The notes beneath the pieces were generated by a model. That model was not told where the DNA came from and did not search any database. It saw only the letters and a list, made by a program, of their open reading frames with translations. From positions 1 to 64,000 of the forward strand of contig JAAXOC010000052.1 of NCBI GenBank assembly GCA_014237145.1: a stretch of DNA of 64,000 nucleotides, written 5' to 3'. This DNA is from ANME-2 cluster archaeon. GTDB lineage: Archaea > Halobacteriota > Methanosarcinia > Methanosarcinales > Methanocomedenaceae. This document shows positions 45,148 through 54,927 of this stretch, one piece after another. Every line of letters begins with the position of its first letter. The stretch's first letter is position 1. The position numbers were made by a program, and so were the translations under genes.

Positions 45148-45843
45148 ATGAGTCTATTATTCCAGATCGAGAACACATTAGCATCAATAGACCTACCACT
45201 TCCCTTCCTTGCATTCCTGGCAGGTATAATCAGTATCCTCTCACCATGTATACTGCCGCTGCTACCTGCTGTACTGGCTTATTCCACTGGAAAGGGAAAG
45301 TTCAGGCCGGTTGCCATTGTGGCAGGGTTGGCACTGACATTTTCACTGCTTGGGATGACCATGGCAGCTTTCAACCAGTTATTTTTTTCATACCAGCAGT
45401 ATATCAGGTTCGGGGCCGAGGTTATCATTATACTCCTCGGCATTGCAATGCTGACCGAATATACACCTGCCATTTTAAATTCAATTCCGGGTATGATAAA
45501 TGTAGATCCACAAAAGGAAGGTATTGCAGGCGGTTTACTCCTGGGAATGTCGCTTGGTATTGTATGGATACCATGTACTGGTCCTATACTGGCAGCAATA
45601 ATGATGGGCGTGCTTATGAAAGGGGGTATAATGTATGGCGGGTTCCTGCTTTTTATGTATTCAATGGGATTGGGAATCCCGATGTTGCTGATAGCCTATT
45701 TCATCAATGTTTCAGGTAAGAAGCTGAGCACAGTATCGCGATATGACGTGATGATCAAAAGAGGTGCGGGAGCCCTGTTGATATTAGTAGGCCTCTGGCT
45801 GGTATATTATAATCATATCGGGCCGTACTTAGAACTTATCTAA
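45148..45843 (+). CDS. ccdA: CcdA/DsbD-type thiol-electron transporter
   Basis: A 231-residue protein with six membrane helices. The two redox Cys of the family are in 'ILSPCILPLLPAVLAY' (near residue 30) and 'VWIPCTGPILAAI' (near 149). It carries reducing equivalents across the membrane to extracellular thioredoxin-like partners, here most likely the lipoprotein upstream. In archaea with multiheme cytochromes it supports cytochrome c maturation; no cytochrome gene is in the window. Confidence 0.92.
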   Translation: MSLLFQIENTLASIDLPLPFLAFLAGIISILSPCILPLLPAVLAYSTGKGKFRPVAIVAGLALTFSLLGMTMAAFNQLFFSYQQYIRFGAEVIIILLGIAMLTEYTPAILNSIPGMINVDPQKEGIAGGLLLGMSLGIVWIPCTGPILAAIMMGVLMKGGIMYGGFLLFMYSMGLGIPMLLIAYFINVSGKKLSTVSRYDVMIKRGAGALLILVGLWLVYYNHIGPYLELI

Positions 45844-45887
45844 AAAATATCGAAATTACGTTATAGCAAAATATTTGATTGAAACTA

Positions 45888-45930
45888 GAAAATTACCTGT
45901 ATCGATATCGAAATGCGTTTATAAGTTCCC
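45888..45930 (+). repeat. 43-bp dispersed repeat, also at 63046-63087
   Basis: The core 'gaaatgcgtttataa' and the flanking 'gaaaattac..atatcgat' are shared with 63046-63087. Both copies lie about 100-170 bases ahead of small membrane-protein genes. Could be a shared promoter or operator or a mobile-element end. Confidence 0.55.
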
Positions 45931-46055
45931 ATGCATTTAAATAATTTTAAAAAGATTACTGATAAGCATAACATTCTTATATAAAAAAACACTAAAATTG
46001 TTACAGAACTTTTGCCATTAAAGGGTTGGAGACAAGTTAAAAAAATAGGTGATTA

Positions 46056-46583
46056 ATGATGGAAATTGCAGATATGTTAGATTTAGCTCAACCATATATA
46101 GGATATTTAAAAGCAATATTGATCCTGATAGTTGCTATTATTGTAATTGGTTTTATTCGCAGGTTCATTAGAGGATACTTAAGTACTACAATTTTACCTT
46201 TAGACACACAGAACCTCTTGAGAAGGACTGTTGTATACATTTTATGGTTCATTGCCATCATGTCGATCATGGCAGAACTGAATTTAGAAAAGATACTCAT
46301 GCCTATCATAGGGGCGTCTGTTTTTATAGGAGCTGCTGTTGCTTTAGCTGTTAAGAATATCTTAGCTGATGCATTAGCAGGTATATTCCTCCTATTAGAT
46401 AGACACTTTAATATTGGTGACCAAATCGAGACAATGAAATATAAAGGAGAGATCATTGATGTTACGCTCAGAAAAACGCGCGTTAAAATAGACGATGGAA
46501 CGATTGTCGTATTGCCTAACGGAAAAATAGACTCTTCGGGATGGATGTTACATAAGAAAATGACCGAAACAGAAGGAAATTAG
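46056..46583 (+). CDS. Small-conductance mechanosensitive channel (short MscS)
   Basis: A 175-residue protein with three membrane helices and the MscS beta domain. The pore-lining helix and neck are 'GAAVALAVKNILADALAGIF' followed by 'LLLDRHFNIGDQIE', a clear family signature. The C-terminal alpha/beta vestibule domain of longer homologues is missing; the protein ends after the beta domain with a short charged tail. It opens under membrane tension to release solutes during osmotic downshift. Stand-alone gene. Confidence 0.88.
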   Translation: MMEIADMLDLAQPYIGYLKAILILIVAIIVIGFIRRFIRGYLSTTILPLDTQNLLRRTVVYILWFIAIMSIMAELNLEKILMPIIGASVFIGAAVALAVKNILADALAGIFLLLDRHFNIGDQIETMKYKGEIIDVTLRKTRVKIDDGTIVVLPNGKIDSSGWMLHKKMTETEGN

Positions 46584-46710
46584 AATAAGAAAGAAATCAG
46601 AATAAAAAGGTTATTCTCCCTTGTATAGAAGCAATCAATCACACACATTTTTTCAAACAGTATAAATTATATGGTCGTGTTCATCCACCTTACCAGATAG
46701 GCAAATCCCC

Positions 46711-47640
46711 ATGCATCCCGGATTTTTGGGACGACACCTCTATAATTATGCATTGGGAGAGCGAAGGGATCAAGGCAAATTCAACAAATTGATTGCAGAC
46801 TGGCAATTGTGTCCGTGGGGTACACCTGAATGGATTAATTACAAGGATCAACAAAAGTCATTGAAATTGAATAAGAATGAGTATCAAAAACAAGTACATT
46901 CTCAGGTATTGCAGAACGTTCTAAGACGTGTTGAAAAATCATTTGACAAATTCTTTACTGGAGCAGGATATCCCAGGTTTCAAGGTAGAAATAGGTACGA
47001 TAATTTCACATTTCCTCAGAGTGGTTTCAAGATTACCGATGAAGGAAAGCTTAAACTCTCAAAGATCGGTGAGATTAAAATAGTTCAGCATAGGCTGCGA
47101 CAATCTGAAAAGAAGTTGGTTAAAGCTCAGAGAGAACTCAGTAAGAAGAAAAAGAGATCGAATAATAGGGATAAGCAGAGAGTTGAAGTAGCTAAAATTC
47201 ATAGAAAAATACGTAACCAGAGAGAAGATTTCAATCATAAACTTAGTCGAGAACTAGTTAATAATTACGATACAATTGTATTTGAGGATTTACAAATCAA
47301 AAATATGGTGAAGAACCATAATCTTGCGAAGAGTATATCAGATGCAGGATGGAGCCAACTAATTCAATTCACAACTTACAAAGCAGAATATGCTGGTAGG
47401 ATCGTGGATTTGGTTAATCCAAGAAATACCTCAAAGACCTGCTCCATTTGTGGTCATATTCAATCCATGTCGTTATCAGAACGGACATATAAATGTCTTT
47501 GTGGCAATTTAATGGACCGTGATCATAATGCAGCAATCAACATACTAAATCGAGCTGTAGGGACTACAGTTCAAGATTGTGGAGGCCACCTCAATAGAGA
47601 GCCTACGAAACAAGAAGCCCCATCCGTAAGGGTGGGGTAG
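46711..47640 (+). pseudogene. tnpB: TnpB (IS200/IS605) with internal deletion of RuvC-I
   Basis: The 309-residue frame has TnpB landmarks: 'QVHSQVLQNVLRRVEKSF', 'GYPRFQG', the RuvC-II Glu in 'IVFEDLQIKNMVKNH', the zinc ribbon 'TCSICGHIQ...YKCLCG' and RuvC-III Asp in 'LMDRDHNAAINI'. Near residue 128 the beta-barrel segment 'IKIVQHR' joins directly to 'LRQSEKKLVKAQREL', so about 60-80 residues including the RuvC-I Asp motif are lost in frame. The N-terminal ~25 residues also look replaced. It should lack nuclease activity. No TnpA is adjacent. Confidence 0.85.
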
Positions 47641-47646
47641 TTCACC
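47618..47646 (+). repeat. IS605 right-end hairpin
   Basis: CCCCATCC (47618-47625) pairs with GGGTGGGG (47630-47637, one T-G pair) around loop GTAA, at the 3' end of tnpB and followed by 'tagttcacc'. This is the usual right-end/guide-RNA scaffold position in IS605 elements. Confidence 0.7.
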
Positions 47647-47739
47647 AAGTTAATATTTTATAATAGGCGCATAATAGATGTGACATAAAATAATATTGCA
47701 AGGTATATTCATCTTAATGAAAAAAGGACGTACAACTCA

Positions 47740-48969
47740 ATGTTAAAGAAAAAATCAGTTTTATTCATCAGTGCATTTGTCATTCTGGCACTATTATTCT
47801 CATTTTCCACAGCATCAGCCTTTCCGGATTACGCAATTAATGGAAGCAATAATACTTCAACTCTGGAAGTCACAACATCTTCATACGGGGCAAATGTTGT
47901 AATTATCCAGCATCTTATTGAGGTTGACCAGGTAACCTATCCCGGGTATTTCAGAGTAGTCGAAACCATGATCTACAAGAATCTCGGGACAGAAAACTAT
48001 TCAGGCCCTGTCTATACTTACGTACAGGATGGTGCTTTCAATATTGCTGTGACAAAGACGGAGATGGCAGCGGATGGAGGCAGAACCACCATCGAGGCCT
48101 CCCTGGTCAGTGAAAATGTTGTAGGATGGAATGACATCATTTTGTCTGGAACCGGTATGGCTCCCATGTACCAGATTGAATATATGGTTCCGGCAGAACC
48201 AACAGGGAAAACGACTGAATCGGTTACCTTTACAAAGAAATTGAAATATCCGACAGACGTTAATTATGTTTATATGCCCATCACTGGCATGCCAGCCCTG
48301 GTCGTCAAACTGGAAAAATCTGATGGAATGAAGACTACTGTACTGGATTATGATGGGTATATAATAAATGCTGATCTTTTTGAGGAAAGTGGAAATTCAG
48401 AAACTTACAATTGGTTCCAGCCTCTGTTTGTTGAAATTTCATTTGAGTTAAGTAAATCAAATCCGGCCGGGTCTGATATTACCCTGTACATGATTATTCT
48501 GCTTGTAATTATTGCAGTGATCAGTTATGCGGTACTGAGAGGTAAGAGTCCGGCAATCAAAGGACTGGAAGATAAACTGGGAAGTGTCCTGCCAAAAAAA
48601 CAGGATGAAGATATATATCTGGAAGAGGAAGAATTCGAGGACGATGAAGACGTAGAAGATGATTTGGAATCAGATGATGATGAATATGAGGGAGATGAAG
48701 AAATAGAAGAGGAACTGGAAGCAGAAGAGGATGAAGTCGAAAAAGAAACATCCAGACAACCATCTCTTGAAACTAATGATATTGATAATCTCAGTCTCGA
48801 TGAACTTCAAACTACCAAACAGGCTATAATCAATGTGCTTCTTCAAGTGGATGAAGACCATGTCAGTGGTATCATATCTGAGGACAAGTATAACGACATC
48901 AGGGACAATTACAAGGAAAAAGCAAAGAGTATTATGGTCCGGATAGATATGCTTGAAAACGAGGATTGA
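47740..48969 (+). CDS. Membrane-anchored protein with acidic cytoplasmic tail
   Basis: A 409-residue protein: signal peptide (1-27, 'FSTASAF'), an extracellular beta-rich domain (about 30-240), one membrane helix 'ITLYMIILLVIIAVISYAVL' (near 247-266), then a very acidic stretch (near 290-340, runs of E and D) and a short helical hairpin at the C-terminus ('LSLDELQTTKQAIINVLLQ', 'GIISEDKYNDIRDNYKEKAK'). Type I topology would put the acidic tail in the cytoplasm. No family recognised; it may anchor or regulate a cytoplasmic partner. Confidence 0.7.
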   Translation: MLKKKSVLFISAFVILALLFSFSTASAFPDYAINGSNNTSTLEVTTSSYGANVVIIQHLIEVDQVTYPGYFRVVETMIYKNLGTENYSGPVYTYVQDGAFNIAVTKTEMAADGGRTTIEASLVSENVVGWNDIILSGTGMAPMYQIEYMVPAEPTGKTTESVTFTKKLKYPTDVNYVYMPITGMPALVVKLEKSDGMKTTVLDYDGYIINADLFEESGNSETYNWFQPLFVEISFELSKSNPAGSDITLYMIILLVIIAVISYAVLRGKSPAIKGLEDKLGSVLPKKQDEDIYLEEEEFEDDEDVEDDLESDDDEYEGDEEIEEELEAEEDEVEKETSRQPSLETNDIDNLSLDELQTTKQAIINVLLQVDEDHVSGIISEDKYNDIRDNYKEKAKSIMVRIDMLENED

Positions 48970-48978
48970 ATATTATAT

Positions 48979-49006
48979 CGTCTGTACCAGATACAGACGG
49001 TTTTTT
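48979..49006. terminator. Hairpin plus T-run terminator
   Basis: CGTCTGTA (48979-48986) and TACAGACG (48992-48999) form a perfect 8-bp stem followed by TTTTTT, 10 bases after the 47740 gene. Confidence 0.65.
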
Positions 49007-49078
49007 CAATCTTTCATTTTCGTTTTATATTCATACTTTGGCTTAACCTTATTTTAATTCATTTCGATTTAGCTATTT

Positions 49079-50695
49079 TCATTTCCCTGACCCGAACACC
49101 TTTTTGAACAATCCGCCACCTTCCCGTTTCTGGGTAGGGGTCTCCTTACGTTGAGCTGGCCTTTGGGTTTGTTCTGGCATAATCCTGGATGGCTTTGCCG
49201 GTGCTCTATGATGGGCGGCAGCCGATTTTGATATAGTCACAGACTCCCCGCCATGTTTGCTCTTGCGCACCCTGATATCCACCAGCACCGGGCGCTCGAT
49301 ATCATTAGATACCAACATGGCCACCCCTGGCGGCAGCCTCTTGAGTTCCTCCTCCACCTCGCTACTGATACCTTCCAGCCCCTTGCTAATGGCCTTCAGG
49401 TCATTTGGATTCGTCACCTTCATGATGATCTGGGTATTGCACTGGCTCAGTACATTCTTATCGATACGTGCAGGCCGCTGGCTGATAACCATCATGCCCA
49501 GCCCGAACTTGCGGCCTTCCGAAGCGATCGTACGCAAAATCTCAGTGCTTACAGTCTTATCAAAACCCCTTTCAGGACAGAAGTTATGCGCCTCCTCTAT
49601 CACCAGCATGCCAGGCGGGACCTTCCCCATCTTCCTGGCCTCGAACAGATCGCTGCACAGCTTTGCCACTATCATACCCTGAAGCTGGGGGGATACCCCC
49701 TTCATATCAATGATAGATGCCCGTCCCGGGGTGAACAACTCTTCGATAGTAGTAGGGTGGTCAGAAAGGATATCAGCCTCGCGCAGGGATTCCAGGGATG
49801 AAATAACGTTCCATTTAAGTTTACTCTTGTTGTCCCCAACCTCGAATATGATATCATCCAGGGCATAGAACTCCTTTTCTGCCTTGATCTTGGAAATAGC
49901 CTCATACAACAGTCCTTGATGGTTATTGGATTTCTCATCCGGAAGTATCTGCATCAGATCCTTTGCACTCAGGTTCATGCCATCCAGCCGAAACACATTA
50001 TCAGCATCTTTGTTCAGCACTTTATTTGCAGGCGTATACACTGTGACCTGTGACGCGTACCCCCTGGGAGATATGCCGAATTTACTATACAGGTCCCTGG
50101 CATCATCAGTGCCTGGTTCTTTCAATGAACTGTATTCCCCGTGAGGGTCAATAATAAGCAGTGGAATATCCCGTTCCAGTATCTCCTCCAGGATGACACC
50201 TGCCGTATATGATTTACCGCTACCGGTTTTGGCTAGGATACTACAGTGTTTCTGGATGAGGCTGTTCATTCCAAGGTATACTTTGATGTCATGGCCTTCC
50301 AGCAGCCCCATATTCACCTCACCGTGGGACAGACCCAGGGTGGAACGTATCAGGTCATGGTCCGCTATAAACACCTTATCCCCGGGTGAGAACGGGGTCC
50401 TGGGTGACCTTAACAATCCGTCTTTGTCACGCCCTCCGATCACCATGGCTTCGGCCACCAGTTTAATGTCCGGGATCTCCATCTTTGCGCCTCCTGCAGC
50501 ATCGGCGGCCTGGTCCAGCTTAAAATCATCACTGCTGCGGGTCATTGACATGACCTGTGCCAGTGTCCAGCCGTCACTTTCATGCCAGACCTTTACATAA
50601 TCGGTACGCTTAACCAGAGTGCTATCTGGTACAGCGAACATGAAATCGTGAGTTCCGGTCTTGCCGAAGATAACTCCTACAGAATCCCTTGCCAT
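49079..50695 (-). CDS. HerA-like DNA-translocating ATPase (DUF87)
   Basis: A 538-residue hexameric-type ATPase. An N-terminal HAS-barrel-like domain (about 1-120) precedes Walker A 'LAKTGSGKSYTAGVILEEI' (near 154), Walker B 'MLVIEEAHNFCPE' (near 360), 'ISQRPARIDKNVLSQCNT' and an arginine-finger-type region. HerA works with NurA nuclease, Mre11 and Rad50 in DNA end resection, but none of these is adjacent. The tail is basic and Pro/Gln-rich. Could be a HerA paralogue of separate function. Confidence 0.88.
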   Translation of the reverse strand: MARDSVGVIFGKTGTHDFMFAVPDSTLVKRTDYVKVWHESDGWTLAQVMSMTRSSDDFKLDQAADAAGGAKMEIPDIKLVAEAMVIGGRDKDGLLRSPRTPFSPGDKVFIADHDLIRSTLGLSHGEVNMGLLEGHDIKVYLGMNSLIQKHCSILAKTGSGKSYTAGVILEEILERDIPLLIIDPHGEYSSLKEPGTDDARDLYSKFGISPRGYASQVTVYTPANKVLNKDADNVFRLDGMNLSAKDLMQILPDEKSNNHQGLLYEAISKIKAEKEFYALDDIIFEVGDNKSKLKWNVISSLESLREADILSDHPTTIEELFTPGRASIIDMKGVSPQLQGMIVAKLCSDLFEARKMGKVPPGMLVIEEAHNFCPERGFDKTVSTEILRTIASEGRKFGLGMMVISQRPARIDKNVLSQCNTQIIMKVTNPNDLKAISKGLEGISSEVEEELKRLPPGVAMLVSNDIERPVLVDIRVRKSKHGGESVTISKSAAAHHRAPAKPSRIMPEQTQRPAQRKETPTQKREGGGLFKKVFGSGK

Positions 50696-50955
50696 TTTTG
50701 TTCATCCCCTTATAGATATTGCGAATATTTATTCATACATCCTGAAATGCTATTAATTCTATCGGTAGACTTATATTTGAAGTTTATTAAAGAATATATA
50801 CAGTTGGATATTTCGTTTAACCCACGTTTGCCTTAAGTTAAGAACAGTTATGTGATTTTAACTATGACATTTGATATGCAATCAAATCTTATGGAACTAT
50901 TATTTGGTTCTTATCCCGAATCATAATATATCTACCATGCTCTATAGTGTTCCAG

Positions 50956-51261
50956 ATGAGTACTGTAAGGAAGATATTCCTGACCAGACCTTGTATAGTA
51001 GACGCATCTTTATTTATCGCAGAATCCAGTTTTGGCAGTGGCCTTGATATGGATATCGTGTGCAGTATCCTTAAAGAGTTGGAAATACCTGAGATGCGCT
51101 GCTCTGCCAAATTAGGGGTGGCAAGGTTCAGGCTCAATGACTGGAATGTCATGATTTACAGAAACGGCCATATCGATATACGAAGAATAAAAGATGTAGA
51201 TGATGCCGCCAAGGCAATTGAGATGGTCGGGATTATGCTGAAAGATGGATTTACCGGTTAG
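50956..51261 (+). CDS. Small hypothetical protein
   Basis: About 101 residues (ATG 50956; 50947 also possible). It has a conserved-looking core 'CSAKLGVARFRLNDWNVMIYRNGHIDIRRI', reminiscent of TBP-like or swapped-hairpin folds that read 'xxRxxxxxxxVMIYxNGxIxIR', and a C-terminal helix 'DDAAKAIEMVGIML'. No membrane segment. Convergent with 51264. Function unknown. Confidence 0.6.
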   Translation: MSTVRKIFLTRPCIVDASLFIAESSFGSGLDMDIVCSILKELEIPEMRCSAKLGVARFRLNDWNVMIYRNGHIDIRRIKDVDDAAKAIEMVGIMLKDGFTG

Positions 51262-51263
51262 GT

Positions 51264-51593
51264 TTACCGGTACATCCTTTTTGACATCTCTTCCACTGTA
51301 TTGTTGGTTTTATTGAGAACTACATTGAGTTTTCGATCCAGGTTTTCTTCTACGCTCTGGATGTTTATCCTGAGTGCCCGTTCATTTGATTCTATTATAG
51401 ATTCGATCCGTCTTAACCTGATATCCACAGATAGTATCATTGCAGCCAGGGCACCAATCAGCACCATTGCAGCAAGTACAATTACAGCATCAGCTGAATG
51501 ATTCGTTGAGGCGAATCTTGTCATCCACTTGTATGTTAATACAAATGAGGACATAATCATTACTATTGAGAAAATAATATCCCGTGCTTCCAT
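51264..51593 (-). CDS. Small membrane protein with coiled coil
   Basis: About 109 residues from ATG 51593, chosen for 'ggaggtga' eight bases upstream. Two membrane helices (near 5-22 and 34-55) precede a C-terminal coiled coil ('LRRIESIIESNERALRINI', 'LDRKLNVVLNKTNNTVEEM'). Stop lies 2 bases from the convergent gene. Reminiscent in layout of the 28600-29295 protein with the order of segments reversed. Function unknown. Confidence 0.65.
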   Translation of the reverse strand: MEARDIIFSIVMIMSSFVLTYKWMTRFASTNHSADAVIVLAAMVLIGALAAMILSVDIRLRRIESIIESNERALRINIQSVEENLDRKLNVVLNKTNNTVEEMSKRMYR

Positions 51594-51976
51594 CCTCTCG
51601 TCACCTCCGCAAGGTATAACAATCATATGTATCGTAACATATATTAAACCTTTACAAAAGGAACCGCGTAGTTAATGGTATTATTAAATTATCAACACAG
51701 CTTTTTAGTTACGAACAGCAATATACAATTGATCGGCATCCTTATACATCCTTATACATCCCCATGCATCACCATGCATCACCATGCATCACCATGCATC
51801 CTCTGCGCCCCCATTATCACCATGTTAAAAATTGCCTTGTAATGGAGGTCTGGCAGCTTATTTAATATAGAATAAGTATTTAAGGAGCACTACGTAAAAA
51901 AAACCATAACATTATTAATGGATATTATTGTTTTGAGTTATTATAGTTTTAAATAAAATCGTTTTGAGGATTTGAT
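51594..51976. other. Intergenic region before purD with 10-bp repeats
   Basis: No gene. A 10-bp tandem repeat occupies about 51739-51800 and the AT-rich 51880-51965 stretch ('tattatagttttaaataaaa') looks like the purD promoter. Confidence 0.5.
51739..51800. repeat. 10-bp tandem repeats
   Basis: Two units of 'catccttata' pass into about four units of 'catcaccatg'. The 10-base period equals roughly one helical turn, so sites would face the same side of DNA. Upstream of purD by about 180 bases. Confidence 0.7.
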
Positions 51977-53296
51977 ATGAAAAAAATCTTATTGGTAGGT
52001 GGAGGAGGGCGCGAACACGCCATTGCCCATGCCATTTCCCGAAGTAAACGTGAGCATGAGCTCTATGCTGTAATGTCCAGGAAAAATCCCGGAATTGCAG
52101 TCCTGTGTGAGGATTTCCTTCTAAACAGTGAAACCGATGTAGATAAGGTCACTGAGTATGCAAAGAATATCGGTGCGGATATTGCGGTGATAGGCCCCGA
52201 AGCGCCGCTGGCCGCCGGGCTGGCAGATGCCCTTGAAGTTCTGGGCATCCCGTCAGTAGGCCCGAAACGGGCGGCTGCAAAACTGGAGTTCGATAAGGCG
52301 TGGACACGTATGTTCATGGAAAAACACCACATCGCAGGTCTTCCTGTATTCAGGGTTTTTGGCACTGGACAGGAAGCACAGGCCCATGATTATATAGATG
52401 AACTGGGAGACGTGGCCTTAAAACCAGCTGGGTTGACCGGGGGTAAGGGTGTCAAGGTCATGGGTGACCAGTTACCAGACCTGGATGCTGCCAAAGCTTA
52501 TGCAAGTGAACTGTTAAAAGGTGATATGGTGGTCATCGAGGAGAACCTGAAAGGCGAGGAAGTAACGGTCCAGGCATTTGTGGATGGGACCCACCTGGCC
52601 TATGCACCTTCGGTGCAGGACCATAAGCGGGCATACGAAGGTGACCTGGGACCAAATACGGGCGGCATGGGATCGTATAACGATGCCGGGACCCTGTTAC
52701 CTTTCATGGTCGAGGGCGACTATATAGAGGCAAAAGAGATCATGGAGGATGTGATTTGCAAGGTAAAGGAAGAGACTGGTGAAGAGTATAAGGGCATCCT
52801 GTACGGCCAGTTCATTTTAACAGCTGCCGGTATCAGGGTGATTGAGTTCAATGCCAGGTTCGGGGACCCGGAGGCGATGAACGTACTGCCGTTGCTGGAG
52901 ACTGATTTTATTGATATTGCCGAGGCTGTGTCAGCCGGGACGCTTGACACCCTGGATGTGAGGTTCTCGGATAAGGCCAGTGTGTGTAAATATGCAGTGC
53001 CTGCCGGATATCCAAAAGATCCTGCAAAGGATGCTCCTATCGAGGTTGGAGATATGGGCAAAGCATTGCTGTTCTTTTCCAGTGTGTATGAAGCCGATGG
53101 TGTGGTGTACACCACAGGGTCGAGGGCAGCTGCTGTCGTTGGAATCGCTGATACCATAGCAGAGGCGGAAGTGATTGCAGAGCAGGCACTGTCCAATGTA
53201 AAAGGGCCACTGGAGTGCAGGCATGATATTGGCAAAAAAGAATTGATACAGAAGCGTATCGACCACATGAAAGTCCTGCGCGGGGATAACAGTTAA
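51977..53296 (+). CDS. purD: Phosphoribosylamine-glycine ligase
   Basis: A 439-residue ATP-grasp enzyme making GAR in purine synthesis. N-terminal '[17 protein letters not shown]' and '[19 protein letters not shown]' are the substrate-binding motifs; the ATP-grasp has '[17 protein letters not shown]', '[17 protein letters not shown]', '[14 protein letters not shown]' and '[20 protein letters not shown]'. Full length and intact. It is 50 bases upstream of argF on the same strand. Confidence 0.97.
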   Translation: MKKILLVGGGGREHAIAHAISRSKREHELYAVMSRKNPGIAVLCEDFLLNSETDVDKVTEYAKNIGADIAVIGPEAPLAAGLADALEVLGIPSVGPKRAAAKLEFDKAWTRMFMEKHHIAGLPVFRVFGTGQEAQAHDYIDELGDVALKPAGLTGGKGVKVMGDQLPDLDAAKAYASELLKGDMVVIEENLKGEEVTVQAFVDGTHLAYAPSVQDHKRAYEGDLGPNTGGMGSYNDAGTLLPFMVEGDYIEAKEIMEDVICKVKEETGEEYKGILYGQFILTAAGIRVIEFNARFGDPEAMNVLPLLETDFIDIAEAVSAGTLDTLDVRFSDKASVCKYAVPAGYPKDPAKDAPIEVGDMGKALLFFSSVYEADGVVYTTGSRAAAVVGIADTIAEAEVIAEQALSNVKGPLECRHDIGKKELIQKRIDHMKVLRGDNS

Positions 53297-53346
53297 ATAG
53301 GCCAAATGTATTAACTATGAGTTCTGTTTGACAGGAGGCGGTATTT

Positions 53347-54258
53347 TTGTCGAATCTGTTATCTATAAGCGACCTCTCCCTTGATGAGATCAATGAACTG
53401 CTTGATGTGGCAGATGATCTGAAGGTGAAAAGGTCAAAGGGTAAGATTGTTGAAATGCTCAAGCATAAGAGCCTGGGCATGATATTTGAAAAATCATCTA
53501 CCAGGACACGTATATCATTTGAGGTTGCCATGGCTGAACTTGGCGGCCATGCATTGTTCTTAAGCTATCGGGACCTCCAGCTTGGAAGGGGGGAGACTGT
53601 TGGCGATACTGCACAGGTTATATCCAGGTATCTCAGTTGTATTATGGCAAGGGTCGTAAGTCACAGTACTCTGGAAGAACTGGCAGAATATGCAACAGTG
53701 CCTGTTATCAATGCTTTGTCTGATCTGGAACATCCCTGCCAGCTGCTGGCTGATCTGCAGACTATAAGGGAATATAAGGGTCGGTTCGAGGGCCTGAAGT
53801 TCGCATGGATAGGTGATGGGAATAATGTGTGCAACTCTGCGATACTGGCTGCTGCCATTACAGGAATGAAGATGAGTGTGGCCTGCCCCGAGGGGTACGA
53901 GCCTGACCCGGACATGGTTGCAAAGGCCAGGGGTATGGGGGGTTCGGTTGAGGTTGTTACTGCAGCAAAGGAGGCTGCAATGGATGCAGATGTCCTATAT
54001 ACTGATGTATGGGTGTCTATGGGCGATGAGGATGAGAAGGAGCAGAGGTTGCATGACCTGGGGCCGTACCAGATCAATGATGCCCTGATGAATGTTGCCA
54101 GGGATGACTGTATGGTTATGCATTGTCTTCCTGCACACAGGGGCGAGGAGATCACGAGTGAAGTGCTTACTGGTACTCATTCTGCAGTGCTTGACCAGGC
54201 AGAGAACAGGTTGCATGCGCAAAAGGCTCTGCTGATCAAGTTGCTGGGGTCAAAGTAA
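53347..54258 (+). CDS. argF: Ornithine carbamoyltransferase
   Basis: A 303-residue enzyme forming citrulline from ornithine and carbamoyl phosphate in arginine synthesis. Signature '[16 protein letters not shown]' (near 48-63) binds carbamoyl phosphate, '[12 protein letters not shown]' follows, and the ornithine loop is '[12 protein letters not shown]'. TTG start supported by 'aggaggcgg' upstream. Length is typical. It may share a transcript with purD. Confidence 0.96.
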   Translation: MSNLLSISDLSLDEINELLDVADDLKVKRSKGKIVEMLKHKSLGMIFEKSSTRTRISFEVAMAELGGHALFLSYRDLQLGRGETVGDTAQVISRYLSCIMARVVSHSTLEELAEYATVPVINALSDLEHPCQLLADLQTIREYKGRFEGLKFAWIGDGNNVCNSAILAAAITGMKMSVACPEGYEPDPDMVAKARGMGGSVEVVTAAKEAAMDADVLYTDVWVSMGDEDEKEQRLHDLGPYQINDALMNVARDDCMVMHCLPAHRGEEITSEVLTGTHSAVLDQAENRLHAQKALLIKLLGSK

Positions 54259-54441
54259 AGGCTTAAATCTGATTAGTACAATTCAGGAATCCATGTTCAT
54301 AGACTGCATGGCATCGTTTGTCATGTGGTTATTGGATTTTCGATGAAAACCCAAATGCGGTTGTTGCCGCAGCCGAACCTTGCGAAGAAGCGTGCGTTTC
54401 GCTACGCTCAAGCGCACGATAATAAGAAAACAAACCCTATT

Positions 54442-54526
54442 GCGGGGGTTGCCCAGCCAGGTCAAAGGCGCTAGGTTCAGGGCCTAGTCTCGTAGGAGTA
54501 CAAGGGTTCGAATCCCTTTCCCCGCA
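54442..54526 (+). tRNA. tRNA-Leu (CAG)
   Basis: Type II cloverleaf: acceptor GCGGGGG/TCCCCGC, anticodon stem CTAGG/CCTAG with loop TTCAGGG (anticodon CAG), long variable arm, T stem AAGGG/CCCTT with TTCGAAT, discriminator A. CCA is not encoded. A 38-base relative of its 3' end occurs at 60559-60596 on the other strand. Confidence 0.93.
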
Positions 54527-54713
54527 TAATCTTATCATTTTTGTGAAAATAATAGGAACTTATTCTGAAAAGGCTATACAGGCCCGTTACAATTTATACG
54601 GGATAGGGGGGATTTATGCTCGGAGATTGATATGATAAAAAGATTTTTACACCTATTTTAATAAACTTTTTAAGTTCAAACTGTAACAAATTTGAGAATA
54701 CGATGGATTCAAC

Positions 54714-54856
54714 GAGACCGTTACATTAAATGTTGGTATTATCAAACTAACCGCAAATGAACGCGGATAAACGCGGATACGCTACCTGAAAATCTGTGTT
54801 CATCTGTGTTCATCTGTGGTTTAATTAGATTAACCAACACAAATTGTAACGGTCTC
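54714..54856. repeat. 143-bp inverted-repeat element
   Basis: Bases 54714-54737 and 54833-54856 are 24-bp imperfect inverted repeats ('gagaccgttaca' / 'tgtaacggtctc' outermost). The interior holds a 'ccgcaaatgaacgcggat ... atctgtgttcatctgtggt' type arm, a palindrome family seen in many environmental archaeal genomes. No ORF. The rest of 54527-54927 is AT-rich and includes the promoter of the presenilin-type gene. Confidence 0.65.
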
Positions 54857-54927
54857 TTACAGTCAAATAGGTTAAATACTATAACAAATTTTACAATCAA
54901 CAAACATTATTTACTGGAGACCCTGCT

